From an uncultured Eubacteriales bacterium (GTDB lineage: Bacteria > Bacillota > Clostridia > Oscillospirales > Oscillospiraceae): 5,480 nt of DNA. The notes beneath the pieces were generated by a model. That model ran no database searches. It saw only the letters and a list, made by a program, of their open reading frames with translations, and was not told where the DNA came from. Location: the NCBI GenBank assembly GCA_900555795.1, contig USMP01000109.1, positions 1 to 5,480 on the forward strand. Reading direction: 5' to 3'. The translations under genes were made by a program, and so were the position numbers. Below are positions 1 through 4,923 of the stretch, piece by piece; the stretch's first letter is position 1, and each line of letters begins with the position of its first letter.

Positions 1-415
1 CGGCAGCGCCTCGGCCATGGCCGCCGCCGCACTCGTCCAGCTGCGGGGCGGTACGCCGGAGCAGCTTTGCCACGCTGTGGCCATGGCGCTGAAGAACCTG
101 CTGGGCCTGGTGTGTGACCCGGTGGCGGGTCTGGTGGAGGTGCCGTGCGTGAAGCGGAATGTGGTGGGGGCGATGAACGCCATTGCCGCCGCGGATATGG
201 CCCTGGCGGGGATCACCAGCCGGATTCCGGTGGATGAGGTCATTGACGCTATGGGCGATGTGGGCCGCCGGCTGCCGGAGGAGTTCCGGGAGACCGCCCT
301 GGGCGGCCTGGCCGCCACCCCCACGGGAAAGGCGGTGAAGGAGGCCATGCTGGGCAGACGGAAAAAGCACCGGACGCTGACCATACAGGATGCTCGCTGG
401 AAACGGGAAATTTGA
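1..415 (+). CDS. sdaAA: L-serine dehydratase, iron-sulfur-dependent, alpha subunit (3' end only)
   Basis: This is the C-terminal end of the alpha chain of the [4Fe-4S] L-serine dehydratase, which deaminates L-serine to pyruvate and ammonia in the cytoplasm, normally together with a beta chain (sdaAB). The reading frame is open from base 2 (GSASAM...) and ends at TGA 413-415, leaving about 137 residues. The segment CDPVAGLVEVPC followed by a basic residue and RN is the family hallmark: its two cysteines, 11 residues apart, match two of the three cluster ligands known in bacterial enzymes. The third ligand sits in a GCQ-type motif just before the GSASAM stretch, so it would lie immediately outside the window. 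The tail TPTGKAVKEAML is also typical. The gene is broken only by the window edge; the ATG at 17 is internal. A strong terminator follows 24 bases after the stop, so it ends its own transcription unit. The family assignment is secure. Whether sdaAB lies upstream cannot be seen. Confidence 0.95.
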   Translation, partial: GSASAMAAAALVQLRGGTPEQLCHAVAMALKNLLGLVCDPVAGLVEVPCVKRNVVGAMNAIAAADMALAGITSRIPVDEVIDAMGDVGRRLPEEFRETALGGLAATPTGKAVKEAMLGRRKKHRTLTIQDARWKREI

Positions 416-438
416 GACGGGGCCGGCCGGGAGACGAG

Positions 439-472
439 AAAATGCCAACCAGACTTCTGGTTGGCATTTTTT
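439..472 (+). terminator. Rho-independent terminator of sdaAA
   Basis: A perfect 14-bp inverted repeat (439-452 pairing with 457-470) with a four-base ACTT loop runs into a six-base T tract at 467-472. The left arm begins AAAATGCC, so four of the pairs are A-T and also form part of the T tract. It lies 24 bases after the sdaAA stop and upstream of the next promoter, so it isolates the ABC exporter operon from sdaAA. Confidence 0.93.
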
Positions 473-501
473 GCTGCATACTGGGGCGCTAAAAAATTCC
501 G

Positions 502-530
502 TTGACAGGACCGCCTGCCTGTGGTATATA
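502..530 (+). promoter_or_regulatory. Sigma-A type promoter of the natA-natB-like operon
   Basis: A perfect -35 box TTGACA (502-507) is followed 17 bases later by TATATA (525-530), with an extended TGG just before it (522-524). A better -10 match, TATAAT at 529-534, would need a 21-base spacer and is less likely. The start of transcription would fall near 537, inside the palindrome at 531-555. Because this -35 box covers 502-507, coding cannot start at 502, which supports the downstream ATG at 607. Confidence 0.8.
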
Positions 531-555
531 TAATATATCGTCAAACGATATATTA
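531..555. promoter_or_regulatory. Perfect 25-bp palindrome, probable repressor operator
   Basis: The half-sites TAATATATCGT and ACGATATATTA are perfect 11-bp inverted repeats around the central CAA. The site begins directly after the -10 box and covers the predicted transcription start, a classic repressor position. The symmetry and AT-rich ends suggest a dimeric winged-helix or TetR-like regulator; families such as PadR or TetR are possible, but the sequence does not say which. No regulator gene for it is visible in the window. As an RNA it could form an 11-bp hairpin, but there is no T tract after it, so a terminator is unlikely. Confidence 0.75.
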
Positions 556-594
556 ACACAGACGCTGTGCCGGCTTCGGCGGGTACGGCGTTAC

Positions 595-600
595 AAGGAG
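595..600 (+). promoter_or_regulatory. Ribosome binding site that fixes the natA start at 607
   Basis: AAGGAG lies six bases before the ATG at 607. The reading frame is open upstream to 502, but that stretch contains the promoter and operator and has no Shine-Dalgarno sequence, so 607 is the start. Confidence 0.85.
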
Positions 601-606
601 CGGCCT

Positions 607-1374
607 ATGAGAGAAATCATTGAGGTGCGGGATCTGACAAAGACCTTCCGCCTCTCTTCCAAGCAGCAGAAACTGGAAAGAACCAGGGAGAAGGTCCGTG
701 TGGCGGTGGATCACCTCAGCTTTTCCGCCTATGAGGGGGAGATTTTCGGCCTGCTGGGTCCCAATGGGGCCGGGAAAACCACCACGCTGCGGATGCTGTC
801 CACCCTCATCCGTCCGGACAGCGGTGACGCCCTGCTGGACGGGGTCAGCGTGGTACATCAGCCGGACCAGGTCCGGGCCAAAATTGGCTTTCTCACCAGC
901 GAACTGAAGCTGGAGGACTGCTTTACCCCCAACTACCTGTTTGACTTCTTCTCCGCCCTTCACCGGGTGGAGCCGGCTGTCCGGGACCGGCGGCGGGAGG
1001 AGGCTTTTCACCGCTTTGGCATCGACCGCTTCGCGGAGGTAAAGGTGGCGAATCTTTCCACGGGTATGCGGCAGAAGGTATCCCTGGTCGTATCGATCGT
1101 ACACGACCCCAATATCATCATCTTTGACGAGCCCACCAACGGCCTGGATGTGCTCACCGCCAAGGTGGTGACGGACTTTCTCCGGGAACTGCGGGACCAG
1201 GGCAAGACGATCCTCGTTTCCACCCATATTTTCAGCCTTATTGAGAAACTTTGCAGCCGGGTGGGCGTGCTGATTGATGGGCGGATGGCTGTGTGCGACA
1301 CGCTGGAGCGGGTGAAGGGCGGCATGAGCCTGGAGGACCGGTTCTTCGAAATCTATCAGGAAGCGGCGGGTTAG
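607..1374 (+). CDS. natA: ABC-2 exporter ATP-binding protein, NatA type
   Basis: This 255-residue cytoplasmic ATPase should power the permease encoded just downstream. It shows a Walker A GPNGAGKTT (about 51-59), the ABC signature LSTGMRQK (150-157), Walker B IIIFDEPTNGLD (170-181, catalytic Glu at 175) and the H-loop STH (205-207). A basic insert before the core (about 16-32, KQQKLERTREK) is also seen in NatA-like proteins. The usual Q-loop glutamine is not apparent: the matching place reads IGFLTSELKL, with Thr/Ser instead. The start at ATG 607 is chosen for the AAGGAG site; the in-frame extension to 502 is promoter DNA. The stop lies five bases before natB, so the two are co-transcribed and probably translated together. 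In Bacillus subtilis NatAB exports sodium ions, but relatives move drugs, peptides or lipids, so the substrate is unknown. Function as an ABC-2 ATPase is firm; the natA name is a family-level label. Confidence 0.92.
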   Translation: MREIIEVRDLTKTFRLSSKQQKLERTREKVRVAVDHLSFSAYEGEIFGLLGPNGAGKTTTLRMLSTLIRPDSGDALLDGVSVVHQPDQVRAKIGFLTSELKLEDCFTPNYLFDFFSALHRVEPAVRDRRREEAFHRFGIDRFAEVKVANLSTGMRQKVSLVVSIVHDPNIIIFDEPTNGLDVLTAKVVTDFLRELRDQGKTILVSTHIFSLIEKLCSRVGVLIDGRMAVCDTLERVKGGMSLEDRFFEIYQEAAG

Positions 1375-1379
1375 GCGGA

Positions 1380-2555
1380 ATGAAAAACAGTATTCTGACG
1401 ATCATGAAAAAGGAACTGGACCGCTTTTTCAGTGACAGGCGCATGGTGGTCAGCATTCTGCTGCCGGGCGTTCTGATCTATGTGATGTACAGCTTTATGG
1501 GGACCGCCATGTCGAGCATGTACGGCGTGGATGAGGACTACGTCCCCTCCATCCAGGCGGTATGCCTGCCCGGCTCCGTCGCGGCTGCGGCGGAGGAGGC
1601 CGGCATCGGGCTGGAGTCACTTTCCGGCGGCGAGGCGGAGGCCCGTCAGGCCGTGGCTGACCAGGAGTTGGATCTGCTGCTGGTATTTCCGGCGGACTTT
1701 GACAGCGCTGTATCGGCCTACGCCCCCGGTTCCGGGGATCAGGCGCCCTGTGTGGCGGTGTACTACAACTCCGCCTCCACCCATTCCCAGGCCGCCTACA
1801 TGGCGGTGACATCCCTGCTGGACGGCTATGAGGCCCGGCTGGCCAATAAGTTTGATGTAAATGCCGGCGGCCAGGGCTACGATCTGGCCACCCGGGAGGA
1901 TGCGGCGGGATCCTACTTTGCCTCCATGCTGCCGCTGTTGCTGATGATTTTCCTCTACTCCGGCTGCTCCTCCGTGGCTCCGGAGTCCATCGCGGGGGAG
2001 AAGGAGCGGGGAACCATCGCCACCATGCTGATTACCCCCATCCGTCGGGGGGACATCGCGGTGGGGAAGATCCTGGCCCTGGCGGTGATCGCTCTGCTCT
2101 CCGGGGCCTCCAGCACCGTGGGGACCATTCTGGCCCTGCCCAAGCTGATGGGGGCAGCCTCGGAGGAGATGTCCGCGTCCATATACGGGGTTCGGGACTA
2201 TCTGCTGCTTGCGGCGGTGATTTTATCCACGGTCCTGCTGCTGGTGACGCTGATCTCCATCCTCTCCGCCTTTGCGAAAACCGTCAAGGAGGCCCAGACC
2301 TATGCCATGCCGGTGATGATTGTGGTGATGGTGCTGGGGATTACGGCCATGTTCGGGGGCGGCGCCCAGCAGAATCTGCCGGTGTATCTGCTGCCGCTGT
2401 ACAACAGCGTCCAATGCATGATCGGCGTATTTTCCTTCAGCGCGGTGCCGCTGGGCGTGGCGCTGACGCTGGCAAGCAATGGGGTGTACACCCTGGCGGG
2501 TGTGGCGCTGCTGGCGGCCATGTTCAACCGGGAGCGGATTATTTTCGCCCGCTGA
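1380..2555 (+). CDS. natB: ABC-2 exporter permease, NatB type
   Basis: This 391-residue membrane protein is the transport channel for the ATPase upstream. Layout as read: a cytoplasmic N-terminus (MKNSILTIMKKELDRFFSDRR), helix 1 at about 22-41, a large extracytoplasmic domain (about 45-175), then five further helices near 178-198, 227-253, 273-297, 308-326 and 355-381. Between helices 2 and 3 is GEKERGTIATMLITP (206-220), the coupling segment typical of ABC-2 permeases that contacts the ATPase. The N-terminal MKKELxRFFSDRR followed by a hydrophobic helix is characteristic of the NatB group. The start is ATG 1380, five bases after the natA stop and preceded by a weak AGGCGG; the frame is open further upstream, but that part overlaps natA and reads as non-protein-like sequence. 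Six helices with one big outer domain match the family's usual length of about 390-400. The substrate is not readable from sequence. A terminator follows 35 bases downstream. Confidence 0.9.
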   Translation: MKNSILTIMKKELDRFFSDRRMVVSILLPGVLIYVMYSFMGTAMSSMYGVDEDYVPSIQAVCLPGSVAAAAEEAGIGLESLSGGEAEARQAVADQELDLLLVFPADFDSAVSAYAPGSGDQAPCVAVYYNSASTHSQAAYMAVTSLLDGYEARLANKFDVNAGGQGYDLATREDAAGSYFASMLPLLLMIFLYSGCSSVAPESIAGEKERGTIATMLITPIRRGDIAVGKILALAVIALLSGASSTVGTILALPKLMGAASEEMSASIYGVRDYLLLAAVILSTVLLLVTLISILSAFAKTVKEAQTYAMPVMIVVMVLGITAMFGGGAQQNLPVYLLPLYNSVQCMIGVFSFSAVPLGVALTLASNGVYTLAGVALLAAMFNRERIIFAR

Positions 2556-2589
2556 CGGGGCTCCGGGAGCCGCTGTCCACGGAGAGGAA

Positions 2590-2641
2590 GCAAAAAAGCC
2601 GGATGGAATTTCCCGTGAGGGAGTTCCATCCGCTTTTTTGC
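2590..2641. terminator. Bidirectional Rho-independent terminator between convergent genes
   Basis: A 9-bp arm CGGATGGAA (2600-2608) pairs with TTCCATCCG (2624-2632). The stem extends outward through GCAAAAAAG (2590-2598) and CTTTTTTGC (2633-2641) with one bulged C at 2599, and inward through TCCC/GGGA around a GTGA loop. The T6 tract (2634-2639) ends plus-strand transcripts from natB; the A6 tract (2592-2597) provides the T tract for minus-strand transcripts from the acetyltransferase. Its place between two convergent stops fits a shared terminator. Confidence 0.92.
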
Positions 2642-2674
2642 ATGCAATGAGGCCGCCGCCCACGGGTTGGGGGA

Positions 2675-3163
2675 TCACAGCCCTGGCGTCCCCGCCCCGT
2701 CCACGGTGGGACGCTTATATAGATCGCAGCCGTCCCTGCTGCCGCAGTAAACAAAGCCGTTGCGCAGCGCCAGCTTCCTGGTGGCCGTCTGCTGGGGGGC
2801 GCACTCAATGACCAGGCGCCGCGCCTTGCCCGCTGCATCCCGGATCAGGGCTTTTGTCAGTTCGTCTCCGTAGCCCCGGCGCCATTTGTCCGCCCGCAGA
2901 ATCCAGCCAATCTCCATCTCGTCCTCGCCATAGGAGTGGTAGATGACGTATCCGACAAAACCGCCCCCGCGCTGGTCCACCGCGTACACAAGGGGCGGCT
3001 CACACAACCCGGCGGCTGCGAGAAATTCCGCCGCGGCCTGACGGGAATAGGGCGGCTCAATGTAGCGCATCACGGCCTCGTCTGATAAAAGCTGAAAGAG
3101 GGCCTCCAAATCATCAGGGCGAAACCGGCGGATCCGCAGCCGCTCCGTATCGATTGGGATCAT
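2675..3163 (-). CDS. GNAT family N-acetyltransferase, RimJ/RimL-like
   Basis: This 162-residue protein should transfer an acetyl group from acetyl-CoA to an amine of an unknown acceptor. The N-terminus IDTERLRIRRFRPDDLEAL is the standard opening of the RimJ/RimL group of GNAT enzymes. The MEIGWILRADKWRRGYGDELTKALI segment (read in two parts, about 83-107) contains motif A, in which WRRGYG forms the loop that binds the CoA pyrophosphate. The segment ATRKLALRNGFVYCG near 127-141 is the usual final strand-helix motif. Length is normal for a single-domain GNAT. The start ATG (3161-3163) is supported by an AAGGAGGA site seven bases upstream and a promoter at 3196-3224. It is monocistronic and ends against the shared terminator. 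Such enzymes may acetylate ribosomal proteins, antibiotics or metabolites; nothing here decides between these. Confidence 0.92.
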   Translation of the reverse strand: MIPIDTERLRIRRFRPDDLEALFQLLSDEAVMRYIEPPYSRQAAAEFLAAAGLCEPPLVYAVDQRGGGFVGYVIYHSYGEDEMEIGWILRADKWRRGYGDELTKALIRDAAGKARRLVIECAPQQTATRKLALRNGFVYCGSRDGCDLYKRPTVDGAGTPGL

Positions 3164-3195
3164 AGGCAGTTCCTCCTTCCTGTCGCGCTGCCCCC

Positions 3196-3224
3196 ATTAT
3201 AAGGGGAGCGCCCGGAAAAGTCAA
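3196..3224 (-). promoter_or_regulatory. Sigma-A type promoter of the GNAT gene
   Basis: Reading the minus strand, TTGACT (3224-3219) and a perfect TATAAT (3201-3196) are separated by 17 bases. Transcription would start near 3189, leaving a leader of about 25 nt that carries the AAGGAGGA ribosome binding site at about 3171-3178. Confidence 0.85.
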
Positions 3225-3252
3225 GGGCGGGGAGAAACGCCCGGTTGAGACA

Positions 3253-3290
3253 GATGGGAGAGGCACCCGGCTGCGGGTGCCCCTCCCATC
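3253..3290. repeat. Strong hairpin downstream of the permease remnant, no T tract
   Basis: GATGGGAG-A-GGCACCCG (3253-3269) pairs with CGGGTGCC-C-CTCCCATC (3274-3290): 16 pairs with one A/C mismatch and a GCTG loop. It lies 14 bases beyond the minus-strand stop at 3305, where the terminator of the permease gene would be, but neither strand has a proper T run after it (the minus strand continues TGTCTCAACC). It may be a weak or decayed terminator, or an mRNA 3'-end stabiliser. Confidence 0.6.
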
Positions 3291-3304
3291 GGGGAAAAGG
3301 GCAA

Positions 3305-3977
3305 TCAATAGACAGGGAATACAAGTGTGCACCAGATAATGCCTGCGGTTAGAGAGAGCAGCGTGGGGAGAAATCCCGTTTTTACCACATCCTTGAAGTC
3401 GTATCCGCCAGCCTGCATGGCCAGGGGAATGCCTGGCGTGGCCATCGGTGTGACAAAGGAGGAGCACCCGGCCACCCACATCAGGCCCATGATTCCAACC
3501 GGATTCATTCCCAGCCTGGTGGTAATCATGAGAGCCAGCGGTGTAAAGACGTTGATCATGGCGGAATTGGAGAGGAACTGGGTCATGACGTATATAACGA
3601 TTCCGAAGGCAATGTTGATAATCCAGGGATTTGTAGTGCCGCCCAAGAGGTGCTGGATGGCTTCTGCCCCAACGTCGCTGGCACCGGTTTTGGTCAAAGC
3701 TGTCGCCAACGGGATGATTCCGGCAAACATGAAGAGGGGGTCCCAGGCGACAGACTGGACGGCCTCCTTATGATTAAGAACGCCGCAGAGAACCATAAGG
3801 AAGGCGCCGACCGCGGCAGAGGTGGCGGGCTGTATGCCGTGCAGGGAGGAGGTCATCATCATCAGAATGGTGACAATGGAGATTGCATAGGAAAAGCTGG
3901 GCCTGCGTGTTATGCCGCCTACACCAAAAACAGGTGGCAGTGAGGATTACTCCTATGGGGTTGTAGTCGGTCAGCAA
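3305..3977 (-). pseudogene. SLC13/DASS-type anion permease, N-terminally truncated and frameshifted
   Basis: The clear part is the C-terminal half of a sodium-coupled di/tricarboxylate or sulfate permease of the DASS (SLC13) group. Numbering from the ATG at 3862, seen features are HGIQPATSAAVGA, a helix at about 17-29, FAGIIPLATALTKTG (46-60), the FLSNSAMINVFTPLAL segment (97-112) with the SNx ion-binding motif of the second repeat, and GCSSFVTPMATPGIPLA followed by GGYDFKDVVKTG. Family members have about 430-500 residues; only about 185-225 are present. Upstream of 3862 the same frame reads sensibly (GVGGITRRPSFSYAISIVTIL) to about 3931, then meets a stop at 3947-3949. The frame one base over continues TDYNPIGVILTAT, so one extra base in the A5 run at 3926-3930 (T5 on the coding strand) is the likely lesion. 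That second frame stops at 4050-4052 without a start codon or ribosome binding site. The 5' edge is uncertain. Base composition is clearly less GC-rich than natA-natB, suggesting separate origin. Confidence 0.78.
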
Positions 3978-4061
3978 CAGGGCTGTTGGAGGAAAAGCAA
4001 AGGGTGCTTGGCTTTGCCGGGCCTCTTCTGCAATAATGTTGGTAAATATTTATAAATGATC

Positions 4062-4090
4062 TTGACAAAAATGAAAATATATAGTATATT
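4062..4090 (+). promoter_or_regulatory. Strong promoter of the putative small RNA
   Basis: TTGACA (4062-4067) and TATATT (4085-4090) are 17 bases apart with an AT-rich spacer. Transcription would begin near 4097. It points into a stretch with no plausible long protein gene and toward the terminator at 4358-4398. Confidence 0.75.
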
Positions 4091-4121
4091 TTAACCATAC
4101 AAAGCAAGGAGGTACGGTCCC

Positions 4122-4133
4122 ATGTACAAGTAA
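4122..4133 (+). other. Three-codon ORF (Met-Tyr-Lys-stop) with Shine-Dalgarno
   Basis: AAGGAGG at 4106-4112 lies nine bases before ATG TAC AAG TAA (4122-4133), some 25 nt into the predicted RNA. The Shine-Dalgarno is as good as that of real genes in the window, yet the frame closes after three codons, just before the first stem. It may be a minimal leader ORF or ribosome-loading site controlling folding, or the match may be a purine-rich RNA element with no translation. Confidence 0.3.
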
Positions 4134-4357
4134 GGCTGATCCGCAGTGAGCAGCTTCTTGCACCGGCGGATCAAAAAATTCAGTTTCCCCTGGCGAGCGA
4201 TCTCTGAACCGCACGAACCGCGTGGATGCATGCATCCGAGGATAGAGCATCGGCTCTGGATTGATATTGGTAACACGTACGAGCAGCAGTGATTTCTCAG
4301 GCAAGGGAACCTAGGAAGGAAGAAACCGGATATTGACGACAATTGAATCGAAGGAGT

Positions 4358-4398
4358 AGCCCCGCAATCGCGTTGGACGGTTGCGGGGCTGGCTTTTT
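4358..4398 (+). terminator. Rho-independent terminator closing the putative small RNA
   Basis: AGCCCCGCAA (4358-4367) pairs with TTGCGGGGCT (4381-4390), and the stem continues inward through TCG/CGG (one T-G wobble) to 13 pairs with a seven-base loop. A T5 tract follows at 4394-4398 after GGC. It ends transcription well before the regulator promoter at 4450. Confidence 0.88.
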
Positions 4399-4449
4399 GT
4401 CCGGAGCCGGCGGCGGCTATGGCCAGAGAGAGCCGGGACCAATTGCCTA

Positions 4450-4478
4450 TTGACAGCGAACCGTATTACTCGTATAAT
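4450..4478 (+). promoter_or_regulatory. Consensus sigma-A promoter of the GntR-membrane protein operon
   Basis: TTGACA (4450-4455), a 17-base spacer and TATAAT (4473-4478) make a full consensus promoter. Transcription would start near 4485, giving a leader of about 49 nt before the regulator start codon. Such a strong promoter suggests that the operon is normally held off by a repressor. Confidence 0.9.
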
Positions 4479-4493
4479 ACAGATAAACTGTAT
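4477..4493. promoter_or_regulatory. Inverted repeat overlapping the -10 box, probable GntR operator
   Basis: ATACAG (4477-4482) and CTGTAT (4488-4493) form a perfect 6-bp inverted repeat around ATAAA. It starts within the -10 box and covers the transcription start. YtrA-type GntR proteins commonly repress their own operon from such sites, so autoregulation by the next gene is a reasonable inference. The half-sites differ from those of the operator at 531-555. Confidence 0.55.
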
Positions 4494-4533
4494 GACTCGA
4501 CTGATACGGTTTCACCAGAAAGGCGGTGAGGAG

Positions 4534-4923
4534 ATGGTCTCCTTCGGCAGCTTCACCATGGAGGGCGACAGCCCCATCTACAGCCAGATTATCTGCTATG
4601 TCAAGCGGGGCATCGTGGCAGGCGCCGTCCGGGATGGGGAGGAGATGCCCTCCCGCCGGGTGCTGTCGTCCCTGCTGGGGGTAAACCCCAACACCATCCA
4701 GAAGGCGTACCGCATGCTGGAGGAGGAGGGGCTGCTGCAGTCCCATCCGGGGGCAAAGAGTTATATTTCCGCCTCCCCGGGGCAGGTGGAGGCGGTGCGG
4801 CGGCAGCTGCTGGAGCGGGAGGCCGGGCGCGGTGTGGCCGCTATGCGGCAGATGGGGCTGAGCCGGAGGGAGGCCCTGGAACTGGTGGACCGGATGTGGT
4901 CGATGGAGGAGGAAAAGGGATGA
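4534..4923 (+). CDS. GntR family transcriptional regulator, YtrA subfamily
   Basis: This 129-residue cytoplasmic repressor has an N-terminal winged helix (about 12-78): SPIYSQIICYVKRGIVAG, then PSRRVLSSLLGVNPNTIQK (39-57) as the helix-turn-helix core with the very typical VNPNT recognition segment, then AYRMLEEEGLL and a wing. Only about 50 residues follow, a short helical dimerisation tail without the sugar- or acid-binding domains of larger GntR proteins, which is the mark of the YtrA group. These usually control adjacent ABC exporter genes and often respond to cell-envelope stress. The ATG at 4534 is preferred: purine-rich AAAGGCGGTGAG precedes it, and the frame's extension to 4381 runs through the promoter and a terminator arm. 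The stop overlaps the next start in ATGA, so the two products are co-made. Family certain; inducer unknown. Confidence 0.93.
   Translation: MVSFGSFTMEGDSPIYSQIICYVKRGIVAGAVRDGEEMPSRRVLSSLLGVNPNTIQKAYRMLEEEGLLQSHPGAKSYISASPGQVEAVRRQLLEREAGRGVAAMRQMGLSRREALELVDRMWSMEEEKG
4905..4912 (+). promoter_or_regulatory. Ribosome binding site inside the 3' end of the GntR gene
   Basis: GGAGGAGG lies seven bases before the ATG at 4920 and is placed within the last codons of the regulator. It supports the overlapping start of the membrane protein. Confidence 0.8.

Larger units (their letters stand above)
4097..4398 (+). ncRNA. Putative structured noncoding RNA, about 300 nt, family not recognised
   Basis: The stretch is bounded by a strong promoter and a strong intrinsic terminator, has no long plus-strand reading frame, and contains several stems. 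These are TGATCCGC (4137-4144) with GCGGATCA (4166-4173), TTCAG (4179-4183) with CTGAA (4204-4208), CACG/CGTG (4212-4215/4221-4224), a perfect 14-base palindrome GGATGCATGCATCC (4224-4237), AGAGC-ATCG-GCTCT (4244-4257), and ATTG-ACGA-CAAT (4332-4343). Purine-rich single-stranded segments such as AAGGGAACC and GGAAGGAAGAAACCGG (about 4302-4329) look like conserved RNA elements rather than codons. I checked by eye for tmRNA, RNase P, SRP RNA, T-box and the common riboswitches (TPP, SAM, FMN, cobalamin, lysine, glycine, c-di-GMP, M-box) and recognised none. It may be a stand-alone RNA, since the next gene has its own promoter, or a leader attenuating read-through into the regulator gene. The minus-strand frames of 83-84 codons over it have no ribosome site and look accidental. 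The exact ends are estimates. Confidence 0.5.

Noticed and set aside
502..606. In-frame 35-residue N-terminal extension of the ABC ATPase
   Set aside because: It would start inside the TTGACA box and translate the operator. The AAGGAG before 607 marks the true start, and ABC ATPases of this group begin with the EVxxLTKTF segment.
553..1227. 224-codon open frame on the minus strand across natA
   Set aside because: It is antisense to a clearly conserved ABC ATPase with all its motifs; its translation shows no domain and there is no ribosome site. Long antisense frames are expected in GC-rich genes.
4049..4077. Possible minus-strand promoter (TTTTCA-17-TATAAA) for the truncated permease
   Set aside because: The segment is so AT-rich that matches on both strands are expected. 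The -35 is weak, and no start codon or ribosome site follows.
4137..4173. tRNA or tRNA-like gene around the 8-bp stem
   Set aside because: The span is too short, and there is no T-loop GTTCRA motif, anticodon arm or CCA end.
4050..4342. Minus-strand frames of 83-84 codons over the RNA region as small proteins
   Set aside because: They overlap each other, have no Shine-Dalgarno and no domain, and run through the plus-strand promoter. The stems and the terminator explain the stretch better.
4351..4398. Manganese (yybP-ykoY) or tetrahydrofolate riboswitch, because of GGAGTAGC at 4354-4361
   Set aside because: The rest of either riboswitch consensus is missing, and the GTAGC bases form the start of the terminator stem.
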